Made by a program: the position numbers and the translations under genes
Notes under the pieces: generated by a model
Databases searched by the model: none
What the model was told of the DNA's origin: nothing
The model's input: the letters and a program-made list of their open reading frames with translations, nothing else
Shown: positions 7,721-16,393 of the stretch, in pieces
Layout: every line of letters starts with the position of its first letter
Numbering within the stretch: position 1 is the stretch's first letter
From: CAWAWP01 sp963841205
GTDB lineage: Bacteria > Chloroflexota > Ktedonobacteria > Ktedonobacterales > JADMIN01
Assembly (NCBI GenBank): GCA_963841205.1
Contig: CAWJCH010000003.1
Coordinates: 1 to 64,000 of the forward strand
Direction of reading: 5' to 3'
Length of the DNA: 64,000 bases

Positions 7721-8476
7721 CTGAACGACACGACGAGCGCGTCCGGCGCGGAAGCGATCAAGCCCAAGCTGCTCGACCTCCTGCGCAAGGGACAGGCCGA
7801 ACTGCACACCTGGCTCGACGACCTCACCGATGCCGAGCGCGTGGTATTCGGCACGCCCGACCACTGGGCGCCCAAGGACACCTTCGCGCACATCACCTAC
7901 TGGATTGGCGCCTCCGCCGAGCGCCTCGCCACCGTTAAGCGCGGCGACAGGCAGGGGAGCGCCGAAGACTTCCAGCCCGTCAACGAGCGGATATTCGAGC
8001 GCGACCGGCTCCACTCGTGGGACGACCTCCTCGCCGCCGCGCGGCAGGCGAGCGTGGATCAGATCGCCGCCATCGAAGCCCTCTCCGAGGCCGATCTGGC
8101 CGATACGACCTATCCCTGGCTTGAGGGTGGCCCGGTCTGGCGCAGCGCCGCCGGCAACGGCTTCGAGCATCCGCTGGAGCACCTGGCGCATTTCTATCGC
8201 GAGCGCGGTGACCTCGCTCGCGCCCAGCAGTTGATGGAGCAGCAGACCGAGGGCATCTTCGCCCTCGATCCGTCGGAAAAAGGGCGCGGCGGACTCGTCT
8301 ACAATCAGGGCTGCTTCTGGGCGCTCGCCGGCCAGCCCGACCGCGCGATCGCCCTGATCCGCGAGGCGCTGGCGCTGCGCCCCGACCTCATCGAGTGGTC
8401 CAAGCAGGACTCCGATCTCGTCTCCCTGCGCGACCTACCCGACTTCCAGGCGATCTACACGGCGACCGGCGCCTAG
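7721..8476 (+). CDS. DinB-like protein with TPR-like tail, apparent CTG start
   Basis: A DinB/DUF1706-like four-helix protein: KPKLLDLLRKGQAELHTWLDDL, WAPKDTFAHITYW (helix 2 histidine), and EHPLEHLAHFYRERGDL, then a C-terminal NQGCFWALAGQPDRAIALIREALALRPDL segment that resembles one TPR and a half. DinB-fold proteins are thiol- or metal-dependent transferases, often stress induced. No ATG, GTG or TTG occurs in frame until 7841, inside the conserved domain. GAGGAGG stands 6 nt before CTG at 7721, and the resulting start LNDTTSASGAEAIKPKLL aligns with MSNDSRTDPIKPKLL of the downstream paralogue. A CTG start is therefore the best reading. A tandem duplicate follows 18 bp downstream. Confidence 0.75.
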   Translation: MNDTTSASGAEAIKPKLLDLLRKGQAELHTWLDDLTDAERVVFGTPDHWAPKDTFAHITYWIGASAERLATVKRGDRQGSAEDFQPVNERIFERDRLHSWDDLLAAARQASVDQIAAIEALSEADLADTTYPWLEGGPVWRSAAGNGFEHPLEHLAHFYRERGDLARAQQLMEQQTEGIFALDPSEKGRGGLVYNQGCFWALAGQPDRAIALIREALALRPDLIEWSKQDSDLVSLRDLPDFQAIYTATGA

Positions 8477-8494
8477 CGTGAAGAGGGAGGCGGC

Positions 8495-9262
8495 ATGTCC
8501 AATGACTCGCGTACGGACCCGATCAAGCCGAAGCTGCTGGCGCTCCTCCGCGAGGCGCGTGCGGAACTGCAAGGGTGGATTGACGCGCTGACCGAGGTGG
8601 AGCGCGCGGCGACTGGCTCGCCCGCTGCCTGGGCGTCGAAAGATCTGCTCGCGCACCTCACCTCCTGGCGCCGCATCGCCGTGGCGCGGGTCATAGCGGT
8701 TCGGCACGGCGAGCAGCCGCTGGGCGAGGAAGAGGTACAGCGCCACAACGACGCGACCTTCGCGCGCGAGCGCATGCGCCCATGGCCTGACGTGCTGGCG
8801 GACTCGGATGACGCCTTCGAGGCGCTGCTCATACAGGTCGAGGCGCTGACCGAGCGCCAGCTCGCCGAGACGGGATACCCCTGGCTGGAGGGTTTTCCCT
8901 TCTGGGCGAGCGTCGCCGGCACCTTCGAGCACACCCTCGAACACCTCGCGGACTATTACCGCGAGCGCGGCGGCTGGCCGCGCGCGGAGCACCTGCTCGA
9001 CCGTCAGGCCGCCGGCCTGCTCTCGCTCGACGGCTCGGACCACATGCGCGCGTACGTCAGCTATAGCCAGGGCGGCTTCTGGGCGACGGCTGGGCGTCCC
9101 GACCGCGCGATCCCCTTGCTCCGCGACGCGCTCACCCGTGACTCGCAGCTCGTTGCGGAGGCTCAACACGACACCAGACTCGATGCCCTGCGCAGCCTCC
9201 CAGAGTTCCAGTCACTTTTTCCCGCACAACATGCGGCGGGATCTCATGGATTGCGCGCCTGA
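8495..9262 (+). CDS. DinB-like protein with TPR-like tail (tandem paralogue)
   Basis: A 255-residue paralogue of the preceding gene, same layout throughout: KPKLLALLREARAELQGWIDALTEVE, WASKDLLAHLTSWRRIAVAR, YPWLEGFPFWASVAG, EHTLEHLADYYRERGGW, then SQGGFWATAGRPDRAIPLLRDALTRDSQL. GAGGGAGG precedes the ATG. The conserved histidines in helices 2 and 3 suggest a metal site. Order and spacing imply an operon arising from tandem duplication. The function of the C-terminal TPR-like segment is unknown; it may mediate protein contacts. Confidence 0.8.
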   Translation: MSNDSRTDPIKPKLLALLREARAELQGWIDALTEVERAATGSPAAWASKDLLAHLTSWRRIAVARVIAVRHGEQPLGEEEVQRHNDATFARERMRPWPDVLADSDDAFEALLIQVEALTERQLAETGYPWLEGFPFWASVAGTFEHTLEHLADYYRERGGWPRAEHLLDRQAAGLLSLDGSDHMRAYVSYSQGGFWATAGRPDRAIPLLRDALTRDSQLVAEAQHDTRLDALRSLPEFQSLFPAQHAAGSHGLRA

Positions 9263-9490
9263 CGCGTCCTCCTTTCGGGTAGGCGCGCCACTCTGTCTCC
9301 CCTCCCTGCCGCAGCGGGAGGCAGGTCCCCCTGGATGCTTGTTTAGGGGGAGAGGGGCCCGAACCGGCGGGGGAGAGCATTTATCAAGAATAGCGGCGCG
9401 AAGACCTCTGGCTTCAGACATGGGGATGAAGCGCCGCGCGTCCGCGGGCACCACCGCCCATAGCTTGCTTACAATTGTGGTGCTACAATT

Positions 9491-10675
9491 ATGAAGGTGA
9501 AGCAGAAGCGCGCGTACCGCTATCGGTTCTACCCGACGCCCGAACAAGCCACCACGCTTGCGCGGACGTTTGGGTGCGCGCGCTATGTCTACAACTGGGC
9601 GCTTCGATTACGTAGCGACGCTTTTGCGGAGCGTCACACGCGCCTCGGATACATGGAGACCTCGGCAGCACTGACAGAGCTCAAGCGCGAACCCGAGAAG
9701 GCTTGGCTCAATGAGGTCTCCAGCGTGCCGCTGCAACGGGCCTTGCGCCACCTCGATAGCGCCTTCCGCGCCTTTTTCGAAGGCCGGGCGAAGTATCCGA
9801 CCTTCAAGAAGAAGCACGGCAAGCAGGCCGCGACCTATGCAAGTTCCGCGTTCTCCTGGGATGTCTCAACGCGCACGCTGACACTGGCGAAGCTGGATGC
9901 GCCACTTGAAATTCACTGGTCTCGGGCCCTGACCGAGACCCCTACAACGGTGACCATCACCAAGGACAGCGCGGGGCGCTACTTTGCCTCTTTCCTGGTG
10001 GAAGAGAACATGCAGGTGCTTCCCGTCGTCAATGCGATGGTGGGCGTCGATGTGGGCTTGAAAGACCTGGCCGTGCTCAGCACGGGGAAGAAGATTGCGA
10101 ATCTCACGCACTTGTACCAGGGCGAGCGTCGCCTCGCGCACGCGCAGCGGAACCTCGCCCGCAAGCAGAAAGGCTCCAAGAATCGGGAGAAGATCCGCCT
10201 GAAGGTCGCCCGCGCCCATGCCACGATCGCCGACCAACGCGCTGACGGTTTGCACAAGCTGACGACACGCCTGATCCGCGAGAACCAAGTGATCTGCGTG
10301 GAGTCACTGGCCGTCAAGAACCTGGTCCGTAATCGCGCGCTCGCCAAAGCGATCTCTGACGCGGGCTGGGGCGAACTGGTCCGCCAATTGGAGTACAAAG
10401 CCAACTGGTACGGGCGCACGCTGGTCAGGATCGACCGCTGGTATCCCAGCTCCAAACGCTGCTCTGCTTACGGGCATATCCTGGACTCCCTCGACCTGGC
10501 GACCAGGCAGTGGACCTGCCCGGCGTGCGGCGTCCAGCATGACCGGGATGTGAACGCCGCGAAGAATGTGCTTGCCGTGGGGCTCACGGTGAACGCCTGT
10601 GGAGAGGCGGTAAGACCGAGACGGGCCATGCCCAACCCGGCGCGCCCCGGCGAAGCAGGAATCCCCCGGCTTTAG
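9491..10675 (+). CDS. tnpB: TnpB RNA-guided nuclease, zinc finger damaged
   Basis: A 394-residue TnpB. Family members cut DNA next to a short target-adjacent motif, guided by an omega-RNA made from the element's right end. Visible in order: N-terminal MKVKQKRAYRYRFYPTPEQ, RuvC-I D187 (VGVDVGLKDLAVLS), bridge-type helix RNLARKQKGSKNREK, RuvC-II E271 (ICVESLAVKN), zinc finger and RuvC-III D353 (HDRDVNAAKN). The zinc finger reads C324-S-A-Y327...C343-P-A-C346: the second cysteine, present in the 33-kb copy, is tyrosine here. The catalytic triad is intact, but folding and activity may be compromised. Its right end lies only 16-20 bp from the SDR start codon. Confidence 0.9.
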   Translation: MKVKQKRAYRYRFYPTPEQATTLARTFGCARYVYNWALRLRSDAFAERHTRLGYMETSAALTELKREPEKAWLNEVSSVPLQRALRHLDSAFRAFFEGRAKYPTFKKKHGKQAATYASSAFSWDVSTRTLTLAKLDAPLEIHWSRALTETPTTVTITKDSAGRYFASFLVEENMQVLPVVNAMVGVDVGLKDLAVLSTGKKIANLTHLYQGERRLAHAQRNLARKQKGSKNREKIRLKVARAHATIADQRADGLHKLTTRLIRENQVICVESLAVKNLVRNRALAKAISDAGWGELVRQLEYKANWYGRTLVRIDRWYPSSKRCSAYGHILDSLDLATRQWTCPACGVQHDRDVNAAKNVLAVGLTVNACGEAVRPRRAMPNPARPGEAGIPRL

Positions 10676-10692
10676 CCGTGGGGAGTTGTCAA
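10560..10692 (+). ncRNA. Predicted omega-RNA (reRNA) scaffold
   Basis: In this family the guide RNA overlaps the tnpB 3' end and ends at the right-end hairpin; the guide is the flanking genomic sequence. The 3' part here (GGAGAGGCGGTAAGACCG, then AATCCCCCGGC...GTGGGGAGTTGTCAA) is nearly identical in the 33-kb copy. The guide would begin at about 10693 and read into the SDR leader. Coordinates are approximate and rest on family knowledge. Confidence 0.35.
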
Positions 10693-10707
10693 CAGGGAGA
10701 TGAAGAC

Positions 10708-11556
10708 ATGCCGGACACCCCAGGCGGCACGCTCGCCGGCAAGACCTGCCTTGTGACTGGCGCCACCGCCGGCCTCGGCCTGGTGACGGCGCGCGAGTTG
10801 GCGCGCCAGGGCGCGCGCGTCGTGCTGGCCGCGCGCGATCCCGAGAAGGGCGAGGCCGTCCGCGCCGCGATCCAGCGGGCCACCGGCAGCGACGCCCTCG
10901 AAGTCCTGCACATCGATCTCGCCGCGCTGGCCTCCGTGCGCGCGGCGGCTCAACGCTTCCGTGATGCGCACGACCACCTGCACGTCCTGATCTCGAACGC
11001 CGCCGTCTTCACCGGCGCGCGCCGCGAGACCGTCGACGGCTTCGAGACCATGTTTGCCGTCAACTACCTTGCGCCGTTCCTGCTCACCAACTTGCTGCTG
11101 CCCGCCGTCACCGCCAGCGCCCCCGCGCGCATCTACGCCGTCACCGCGCCGCCCTATGGCACCCAGCTCGACTTCGACGATCTGCAATCCACGCGCGACT
11201 TCAAGCCGCTACGCGCCTTCGAGCGCAGCAAGCTCTGCGACCTGCTCTTCGTCGGCGAGCTCGCCCGCCGCATCGAGGGCACCGGCGCCACCGTCAATGG
11301 CTACTATCCCGGCCTCATGCGCACGGACCTCATGCGCGAGGGCGGCCTGCCCTATCGCCTGGTCCTCGGCATTCTGGGCGCCACGCCGAGTAGCATCGCC
11401 CGCAAGCTCGTCGGGGCGCTCACCTCGCCCCGTGTTGCGTCCCTCAACGGCACGCTGCTCAAAGGCGACGCCCAGAACGAGATGAGCCCCTACGCCCGTA
11501 ACAGCCGCGTGCAGCGCCAGCTCTGGGACGCCACTCTGCCGCTCGTCGGGTTATAA
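10708..11556 (+). CDS. Short-chain dehydrogenase/reductase-like protein, atypical active site
   Basis: A 282-residue Rossmann protein related to retinol-dehydrogenase/WWOX-type SDRs. The cofactor motif T17-GATAGLG24, D70 (HIDLAAL), S96-N97-A-A and the structural/catalytic N119 are present. At the catalytic centre the usual Y-x-x-x-K is F171-E-R-S-K175 and the usual serine region reads A-V-T-A (144-147), so the proton-donating tyrosine is lost. It may bind NAD(P) without normal reductase chemistry. GGGAGA precedes the ATG chosen. The right end of the tnpB element abuts its leader, so its native promoter may have been displaced. The stop overlaps an upstream ATG of the next frame. Confidence 0.8.
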   Translation: MPDTPGGTLAGKTCLVTGATAGLGLVTARELARQGARVVLAARDPEKGEAVRAAIQRATGSDALEVLHIDLAALASVRAAAQRFRDAHDHLHVLISNAAVFTGARRETVDGFETMFAVNYLAPFLLTNLLLPAVTASAPARIYAVTAPPYGTQLDFDDLQSTRDFKPLRAFERSKLCDLLFVGELARRIEGTGATVNGYYPGLMRTDLMREGGLPYRLVLGILGATPSSIARKLVGALTSPRVASLNGTLLKGDAQNEMSPYARNSRVQRQLWDATLPLVGL

Positions 11557-11603
11557 TGCGCCGAGTCCCGTTCAACGCATGCGGGCAGATAGAAGGAGCG
11601 CCG

Positions 11604-13298
11604 GTGAGCAGGATCGAGATTCGCGGCGAGCAGTATCCCATCCAGAAGGTCTTCAGCGACGATTTCGCCTTCGAGGTGCCCTCCTACCAGCGCCCCTACG
11701 CCTGGACGACAGAGAACGCGGGGGAGCTGGCCGACGACCTCCTCCAATTCCTCGGCACCGGCAAAGACCCCATCGACGACCTCAACCCCTATTTCCTTGG
11801 CAGCATCGTCTTGATCAAGGGCGATGCCCCAGACGCGCAGATCGTAGATGGCCAGCAGCGCCTGACCACCCTCACGATCCTCCTCGCCGCCCTGCGCGCC
11901 CACGTCCCCGCCGAGTACGCCCGCGCCATCACGCCATTTCTCTACGAGCAGGGCAACCCGCTCACCGACGCGCCCAATCGCTACCGGCTGCTGATCCGCT
12001 CGCGCGATAGGGACTTCTTCCGGGACAATGTGCAGGACGACAACGGCGGCATCGCTCGGCTCGCCTCCCTGCAGAGCAAAGGGCTGAGCGACAGCCAGCG
12101 CAACATCCGCGACAACGCGCTGCTGCTCGTCGAGCGTGTTCGCGCGTTGGACGAGGCGCAGCGCATCCGGCTGGCGCAGTTCATCATTCGGCGCTGCCTG
12201 CTCGTCATCGTCTCCACCCCCGACCTCGACTCCGCTTACCGCATCTTCTCCGTCCTCAATGATCGCGGCCTCGACCTCTCCTACGCCGACATCCTCAAGG
12301 CCGAGATCATCGGCAAAATACTGCCCGACACCGCGCAGCCCGAGTACACCACCAAGTGGGAAGACGCCGAGGAATCGCTGGGCCGGCTCGACTTCCAGGC
12401 GCTCTTCAGCCACATTCGCACGATCGTCCGCAAAGTGCGCCCCAAGGATACCGTGCTCAAGGAGTTCCGCGAGTACGTCAGCGAGCCGACGGGCGACTCG
12501 CGCCGCCTGATCGACGGCACGATCCTGCCGTATGCCACCGCCTGCCACACCATCGTCAACGCTGCGTACGCGAACGGCGCCGGATCCGAGCGCGTCAACG
12601 ACCTGCTACGCTGGCTGAACCGCATCGACAACATTGACTGGCTTCCGCCTGCGATGCTCTACCTCACGCGGCACGGCGACAAGCCGACTTCCATGCTGCC
12701 ATTCTTCAGCGATCTCGAGCGCTTGGCTGCCAGCATGATGGTGCGCCGCCTCTACATCAATCGCCGCGCCGAGCGCTACAATCGCCTGCTGACCGCTATC
12801 GACGAGAACGTCGATCTCTTCGACGCCGGCTCACCGCTCCAGTTGCAGCCCGGCGAGCGCCAGGCCACGCTCGACATCCTCAACGGCGACTTCTACGAGC
12901 AGAACGCCCGCCCGCGCCAGTACGTCCTGCTGCGGCTGGATCGCGCGCTCGCCGGCGCCGAAGCCGTCTACGCCTACCCGACGATCACCATTGAGCATGT
13001 CTTACCGCAGCGCCCGCCCGCCGGCAGCGTCTGGACGCGATGGTTCCCCACGCCGGAGCAGCGCGACGCCTACGTCCATCGCCTCGGCAACCTCGTCCTG
13101 CTCTCGCGCACCAAGAACGCGCAGGCCGCCAACTATGACTTCGAGCAGAAGAAGCGCGCCTACTTCACCTCGAACGGCGGCGTCTCGCCCTTCGCGCTCA
13201 CCACGCAAGTTCTGCAAGAGCGCGCGTGGACGCCGCAGATCGTCGAGCGCCGCCAGGCCGAGCTGATGCAGCGCCTCAAAGACCTCTGGCGCCTATAA
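11604..13298 (+). CDS. DUF262/DUF1524 (GmrSD-like) restriction protein
   Basis: A 564-residue two-domain protein. The N-terminal DUF262 domain has YQRPYAW (28-34), FLGSIVL (64-70) and VDGQQRLTTL (81-90), the ParB/Srx-like NTP-hydrolysing module. The C-terminal DUF1524 has an HNH-type nuclease core, H465-V-L-P and HRLGNLVLL (493-501), then N-x5-NYDFEQKK. This arrangement is that of GmrSD/SspE-type type IV restriction proteins that cut modified (for example glucosylated or phosphorothioated) phage DNA. AAGGAG stands before the GTG at 11604. An in-frame ATG at 11556 overlapping the SDR stop is an alternative. No methylase or dnd/ssp genes are adjacent, so it is stand-alone. Confidence 0.85.
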   Translation: MSRIEIRGEQYPIQKVFSDDFAFEVPSYQRPYAWTTENAGELADDLLQFLGTGKDPIDDLNPYFLGSIVLIKGDAPDAQIVDGQQRLTTLTILLAALRAHVPAEYARAITPFLYEQGNPLTDAPNRYRLLIRSRDRDFFRDNVQDDNGGIARLASLQSKGLSDSQRNIRDNALLLVERVRALDEAQRIRLAQFIIRRCLLVIVSTPDLDSAYRIFSVLNDRGLDLSYADILKAEIIGKILPDTAQPEYTTKWEDAEESLGRLDFQALFSHIRTIVRKVRPKDTVLKEFREYVSEPTGDSRRLIDGTILPYATACHTIVNAAYANGAGSERVNDLLRWLNRIDNIDWLPPAMLYLTRHGDKPTSMLPFFSDLERLAASMMVRRLYINRRAERYNRLLTAIDENVDLFDAGSPLQLQPGERQATLDILNGDFYEQNARPRQYVLLRLDRALAGAEAVYAYPTITIEHVLPQRPPAGSVWTRWFPTPEQRDAYVHRLGNLVLLSRTKNAQAANYDFEQKKRAYFTSNGGVSPFALTTQVLQERAWTPQIVERRQAELMQRLKDLWRL

Positions 13299-13313
13299 AC
13301 GTACACCCGTCCC

Positions 13314-13538
13314 CTACGCGAACGGCCGCGCCAGTGGATAACTGGAGCCGGGGAGCACATCCTCGCCGTCGATCGCGCCGCCCGCGTTCAGCGTCGCCAC
13401 CGGCTGATCCGTGCCGAGGCGCCAGACGTCCACCTGCGAGTAGTTCGGCCACACCATCCACACCAACCGCACGCCCGTGGCAAGATAGCGTTGCGCCTTC
13501 GCTGCCAACTCCGACCGATACTGGCTCAGCGAGACCAC
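13314..13538 (-). pseudogene. C-terminal fragment of a Uma2-family nuclease-like gene
   Basis: About 74 residues: SLSQYRSELAAKAQRYLATG, then VRLVWMVWPNYSQVDVWRLG, TDQPVATLNAGGAIDGEDVLPG and a final YPLARPFA. This is the usual end of Uma2 (DUF820) restriction-endonuclease-like proteins, which are about 190 residues and abundant in cyanobacteria and Chloroflexota. The catalytic D-x(n)-E-x-K part should lie before it but the region is occupied by the stop of the STAND gene. It is therefore a 5'-truncated relic. Confidence 0.65.
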
Positions 13539-13570
13539 TTTCCGCCGCCACGCCTTCCGCGTTCAATTCT

Positions 13571-16393
13571 TCACTCTTCCACGCCGAAGTGCCGGGCGAT
13601 CTCGCGGGCGCGGGCCACTTCGTTGGGCTGCCCCATCTGCTGATACAGCTCGATGGACCGGTGCAGCAGCGTCGCACCCTCCTCGCGCGTCCCGCGCTGC
13701 TCCAGGAAGAATTGCCCTGCGCGCATCGCCACGGCCGCATAGTTCTGCGCATCCTGCAGCTCCAGCAGCACCTCAAGCGCCTGCGTGAAATAGGCCTCCG
13801 CATCGTCCAGTGCCTCGCGATGGGCCGCGATCCGCCCGAGCTGCGCCAGCGTGACGCCCTCGCCCTGCCGATCGAGTACATCGCGGCGGATCTGCAGGCT
13901 CGCGCTGTAATAGCCCTCCGCCTCATCCAGCGCGCCCCGCTGCTGCGCCACCATGCCCAACTGATGCAGATCCATCGCCTCGCCGAGCCGATCGCCTAGC
14001 GCCTGCCGCAACCCCACCGCCTGTGTATACGCCTGCTCCGCCGCCGCCAGATTCCCGTGCCGTAGCGCGATCTGCCCCAGGCCCGCCAGGTCCAGCGCCG
14101 TGCCGTGTTTATCGTCAGCCTGCTGGTCGAGCGCCAGCGCCTCGCGATATGAGCTCTCCGCCGCCTCCAGTCGCCCCTGGCGCAGCGCCACGCGCCCCAG
14201 CCACGCCTGGCAGATCGCCACGTCGCGATTGGCCCCCGCCGTGTGCAGCGCCACCAGCGCGTCGCGGAAGTAGGCTACCGCCTCGTCTAGCCGGTCACGT
14301 TCCTGCGCCAGCTCACCCAGCGCCACCAACGCTAGCCCCGCACCATGCTGCTCCCGCAGCTCGCGGCGGATCGAGAGATTCTGCCGGAAGACCTCCTCTG
14401 CCTCCTCCAGCCTGCCGGCGGACCGCAACAGCTCGCCCGAGCTGAGTGCCACGTCCGCGGCGCGAAGCCGATCCGCATAGTCGCCCGTCATGCGCGCGCG
14501 CGCCGCCGCCGCCGCCACGCCCCACGGCAGGTACTGCAGCCCTGCGCGGAATAGCCTACGGTCGCGCCAGTACGAGCGCATCCGGTCGCAGATCGCCGAC
14601 TCGGGTCCAGTCTGTGCATTGCGGTGCGCCCACTCCAGCGCCGCTAGAATGTTCGGCTCGTCGCGTTCGATCGCGTCGTCGCCCACGCCGGCGATGTAAC
14701 TCGCATAGTGGGTCGTCACGGTGTAGTGGATGGTGCCCTGCTCCCCCTCGGCGATCGCCCCGAAGCGTTGCGCCGCCAGCGCATAGACCAGCGGATGCAG
14801 GCTCAGTCGCTCGCGGTCGCACTCGCGCGGCAGCCAGTCATCCGTCCACTCGCTCACCAGGCCGCGCCGCGTCAGCCGTCGCAGGTGCTCACCCGGGCGC
14901 TCCACCCCGAACGCCTCGGCCAGCGTCAGCAGCGCCTCGCGCCCCACATCCCGCGCGCCGAACGCGCCGAATGCCGTGAAGAGGCGCAACGTCGCGTCGC
15001 CCAGCCGCCCGGTCGCTGCCTCCAGGCCCAACATCGCCGCCGCCCGCACGTCGTCCATCTCCAGGCCGAGCCCCCCGCGCGGATCGCCCTGTAGCGCATC
15101 GGCCACCGCCGACAACACCCGCTGCTCCTCGGCGGCGTTGATCGCCACCAGCGTCATCGCGAGGGGGTGCCGCGCCAGCGCGTTGACGATGCGCTCCGCC
15201 AGCGCCGGCTTCGGCTCCACCACCGGGCCGCTCCCCGCCTGCTCGTAGGCCCGCGTGAAGATCTCCAGGGCCTCCTCGATCGGCGGAGTGCCGAGCAGCA
15301 GCGTCGCGTCGTGCGGTACGTGCCCCACGTAGCCGTGCGCCGTGAGCACGACCGTGACCCCCGCTGCCAAGAGTGGCCGCGTAATCTCCGCCACCGAGAG
15401 CCCCGGCTCGACGCCCTCCAGCACCACCAGCGCATCCCTGCCGCCCAGCAGCTTCTCCGCCGCCAGACGCAGCCCCACCGCGTCCAGCGCCTCCGGCTGC
15501 CGCCGCTCGGGATCAAAGCGCGCCAGCGCCGCGCGCAGCAGCTCCTGCCCATCCCGGCGACCCGTGCAGTCGATTACCGCGACGCCGTCGGCGAAGCGCC
15601 GCTCCGCGCGCACCTGCCGCACCGCCCGCGCCACCAGCGATGTCACGCCGATGCCGCCCACCCCCGTCGCATCCGACACCGCCGCTAGCCCGCCGCGCCG
15701 CAACCGCTCCACCAGCCACGCCGTCTCCGACGCATGTCCGACGAAGATCGGCGGATCGGGCAGCAGCGCCAGTTCGTCCGGCGGCCCGTGCGGCTGGCCG
15801 GGCACCGCCTCGTGCGGCATCCGCTCGATGGGTGGCGCGCCGGTAGTCCGTATGCGACGCGGCCCGCGCGCGGAAAGCGGCGCCGTCACGATCGCGATGC
15901 GCGTCTGCGTCAGTCGCACATCGAAGAGCCGCTCCTGCAGCACCGCCTCTTCCTGGCGCTCATCCTGCCGGGCGAGCCGGCGCAGCACCACCAGATCGAC
16001 GAGCAGCAACAGTGGCACGGCGGCGGCGAGCGGAAACGCCGCGATCAGCGCGACGATCTGCGGCACCAGCGACCCGTCGAGATAGGTCGCCCCCGCGGCG
16101 AGACTCGCCCCGCCCCGCTGGATCGCGATCAGCGCGAGGTTGGCGACGACCGCAACAGGGTACGCCAGCACGATCAGAGATGCGCGGATGCCGACCGTTC
16201 GCACCATCCGAACCCAGCGCGGCCGCGGATAGCGCGGATCGTCCAGCCGCGGCGTATCGGGCGCCTCAGCCGCGTCAATAGGCTCCGCCGCGCCCTCCGA
16301 GGGGTGCGGCAGCTCGCGCTCGGGGCGCTCCTCGGCCGCCACGGCGCTGGCCGTCCGCAGTCGCCCCGAAAGCCCGCCACTCTCAGGCGCCAT
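13571..16393 (-). CDS. Membrane STAND-type protein with TPR repeats and degenerate P-loop
   Basis: A 940-residue protein. Two membrane helices (about 70-91 and 109-137) are followed by an NB-ARC/STAND-like module beginning at FVGHASETAWLVERL (217-231), then about eight tetratricopeptide repeats (from about 600 to 935) of the Fis/AfsR/kinesin-light-chain type (YFRDALVALHTAG, YREALALDQQAD, YTQAVGLRQALGD...). The Walker A reads ATGVGGIGVTSL (242-253): V250 replaces the catalytic lysine, and the Walker B strand is ALVVLEGVE rather than LLVLDDV. ATP hydrolysis is thus doubtful. TPRs suggest ligand or partner sensing at the cytosolic face. It faces away from the restriction gene next door. ATG start chosen; RBS GGGGAA nearby. 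Confidence 0.8.
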   Translation of the reverse strand: MAPESGGLSGRLRTASAVAAEERPERELPHPSEGAAEPIDAAEAPDTPRLDDPRYPRPRWVRMVRTVGIRASLIVLAYPVAVVANLALIAIQRGGASLAAGATYLDGSLVPQIVALIAAFPLAAAVPLLLLVDLVVLRRLARQDERQEEAVLQERLFDVRLTQTRIAIVTAPLSARGPRRIRTTGAPPIERMPHEAVPGQPHGPPDELALLPDPPIFVGHASETAWLVERLRRGGLAAVSDATGVGGIGVTSLVARAVRQVRAERRFADGVAVIDCTGRRDGQELLRAALARFDPERRQPEALDAVGLRLAAEKLLGGRDALVVLEGVEPGLSVAEITRPLLAAGVTVVLTAHGYVGHVPHDATLLLGTPPIEEALEIFTRAYEQAGSGPVVEPKPALAERIVNALARHPLAMTLVAINAAEEQRVLSAVADALQGDPRGGLGLEMDDVRAAAMLGLEAATGRLGDATLRLFTAFGAFGARDVGREALLTLAEAFGVERPGEHLRRLTRRGLVSEWTDDWLPRECDRERLSLHPLVYALAAQRFGAIAEGEQGTIHYTVTTHYASYIAGVGDDAIERDEPNILAALEWAHRNAQTGPESAICDRMRSYWRDRRLFRAGLQYLPWGVAAAAARARMTGDYADRLRAADVALSSGELLRSAGRLEEAEEVFRQNLSIRRELREQHGAGLALVALGELAQERDRLDEAVAYFRDALVALHTAGANRDVAICQAWLGRVALRQGRLEAAESSYREALALDQQADDKHGTALDLAGLGQIALRHGNLAAAEQAYTQAVGLRQALGDRLGEAMDLHQLGMVAQQRGALDEAEGYYSASLQIRRDVLDRQGEGVTLAQLGRIAAHREALDDAEAYFTQALEVLLELQDAQNYAAVAMRAGQFFLEQRGTREEGATLLHRSIELYQQMGQPNEVARAREIARHFGVEE

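Larger units (their letters stand above)
9406..10697 (+). mobile_element. IS200/IS605-type element with tnpB only
   Basis: A hairpin-forming CTCTGGCTTCAGACATGGGG lies about 60 bp before tnpB, as at the other tnpB loci, and is taken as the left end. The right end is CCCCCGGCTTTAGCCGTGGGGAGTTGTCAA after the gene (shown here in two halves of a single hairpin). There is no tnpA, so mobility would need a transposase in trans. Exact borders cannot be fixed without an empty site. Confidence 0.55.
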
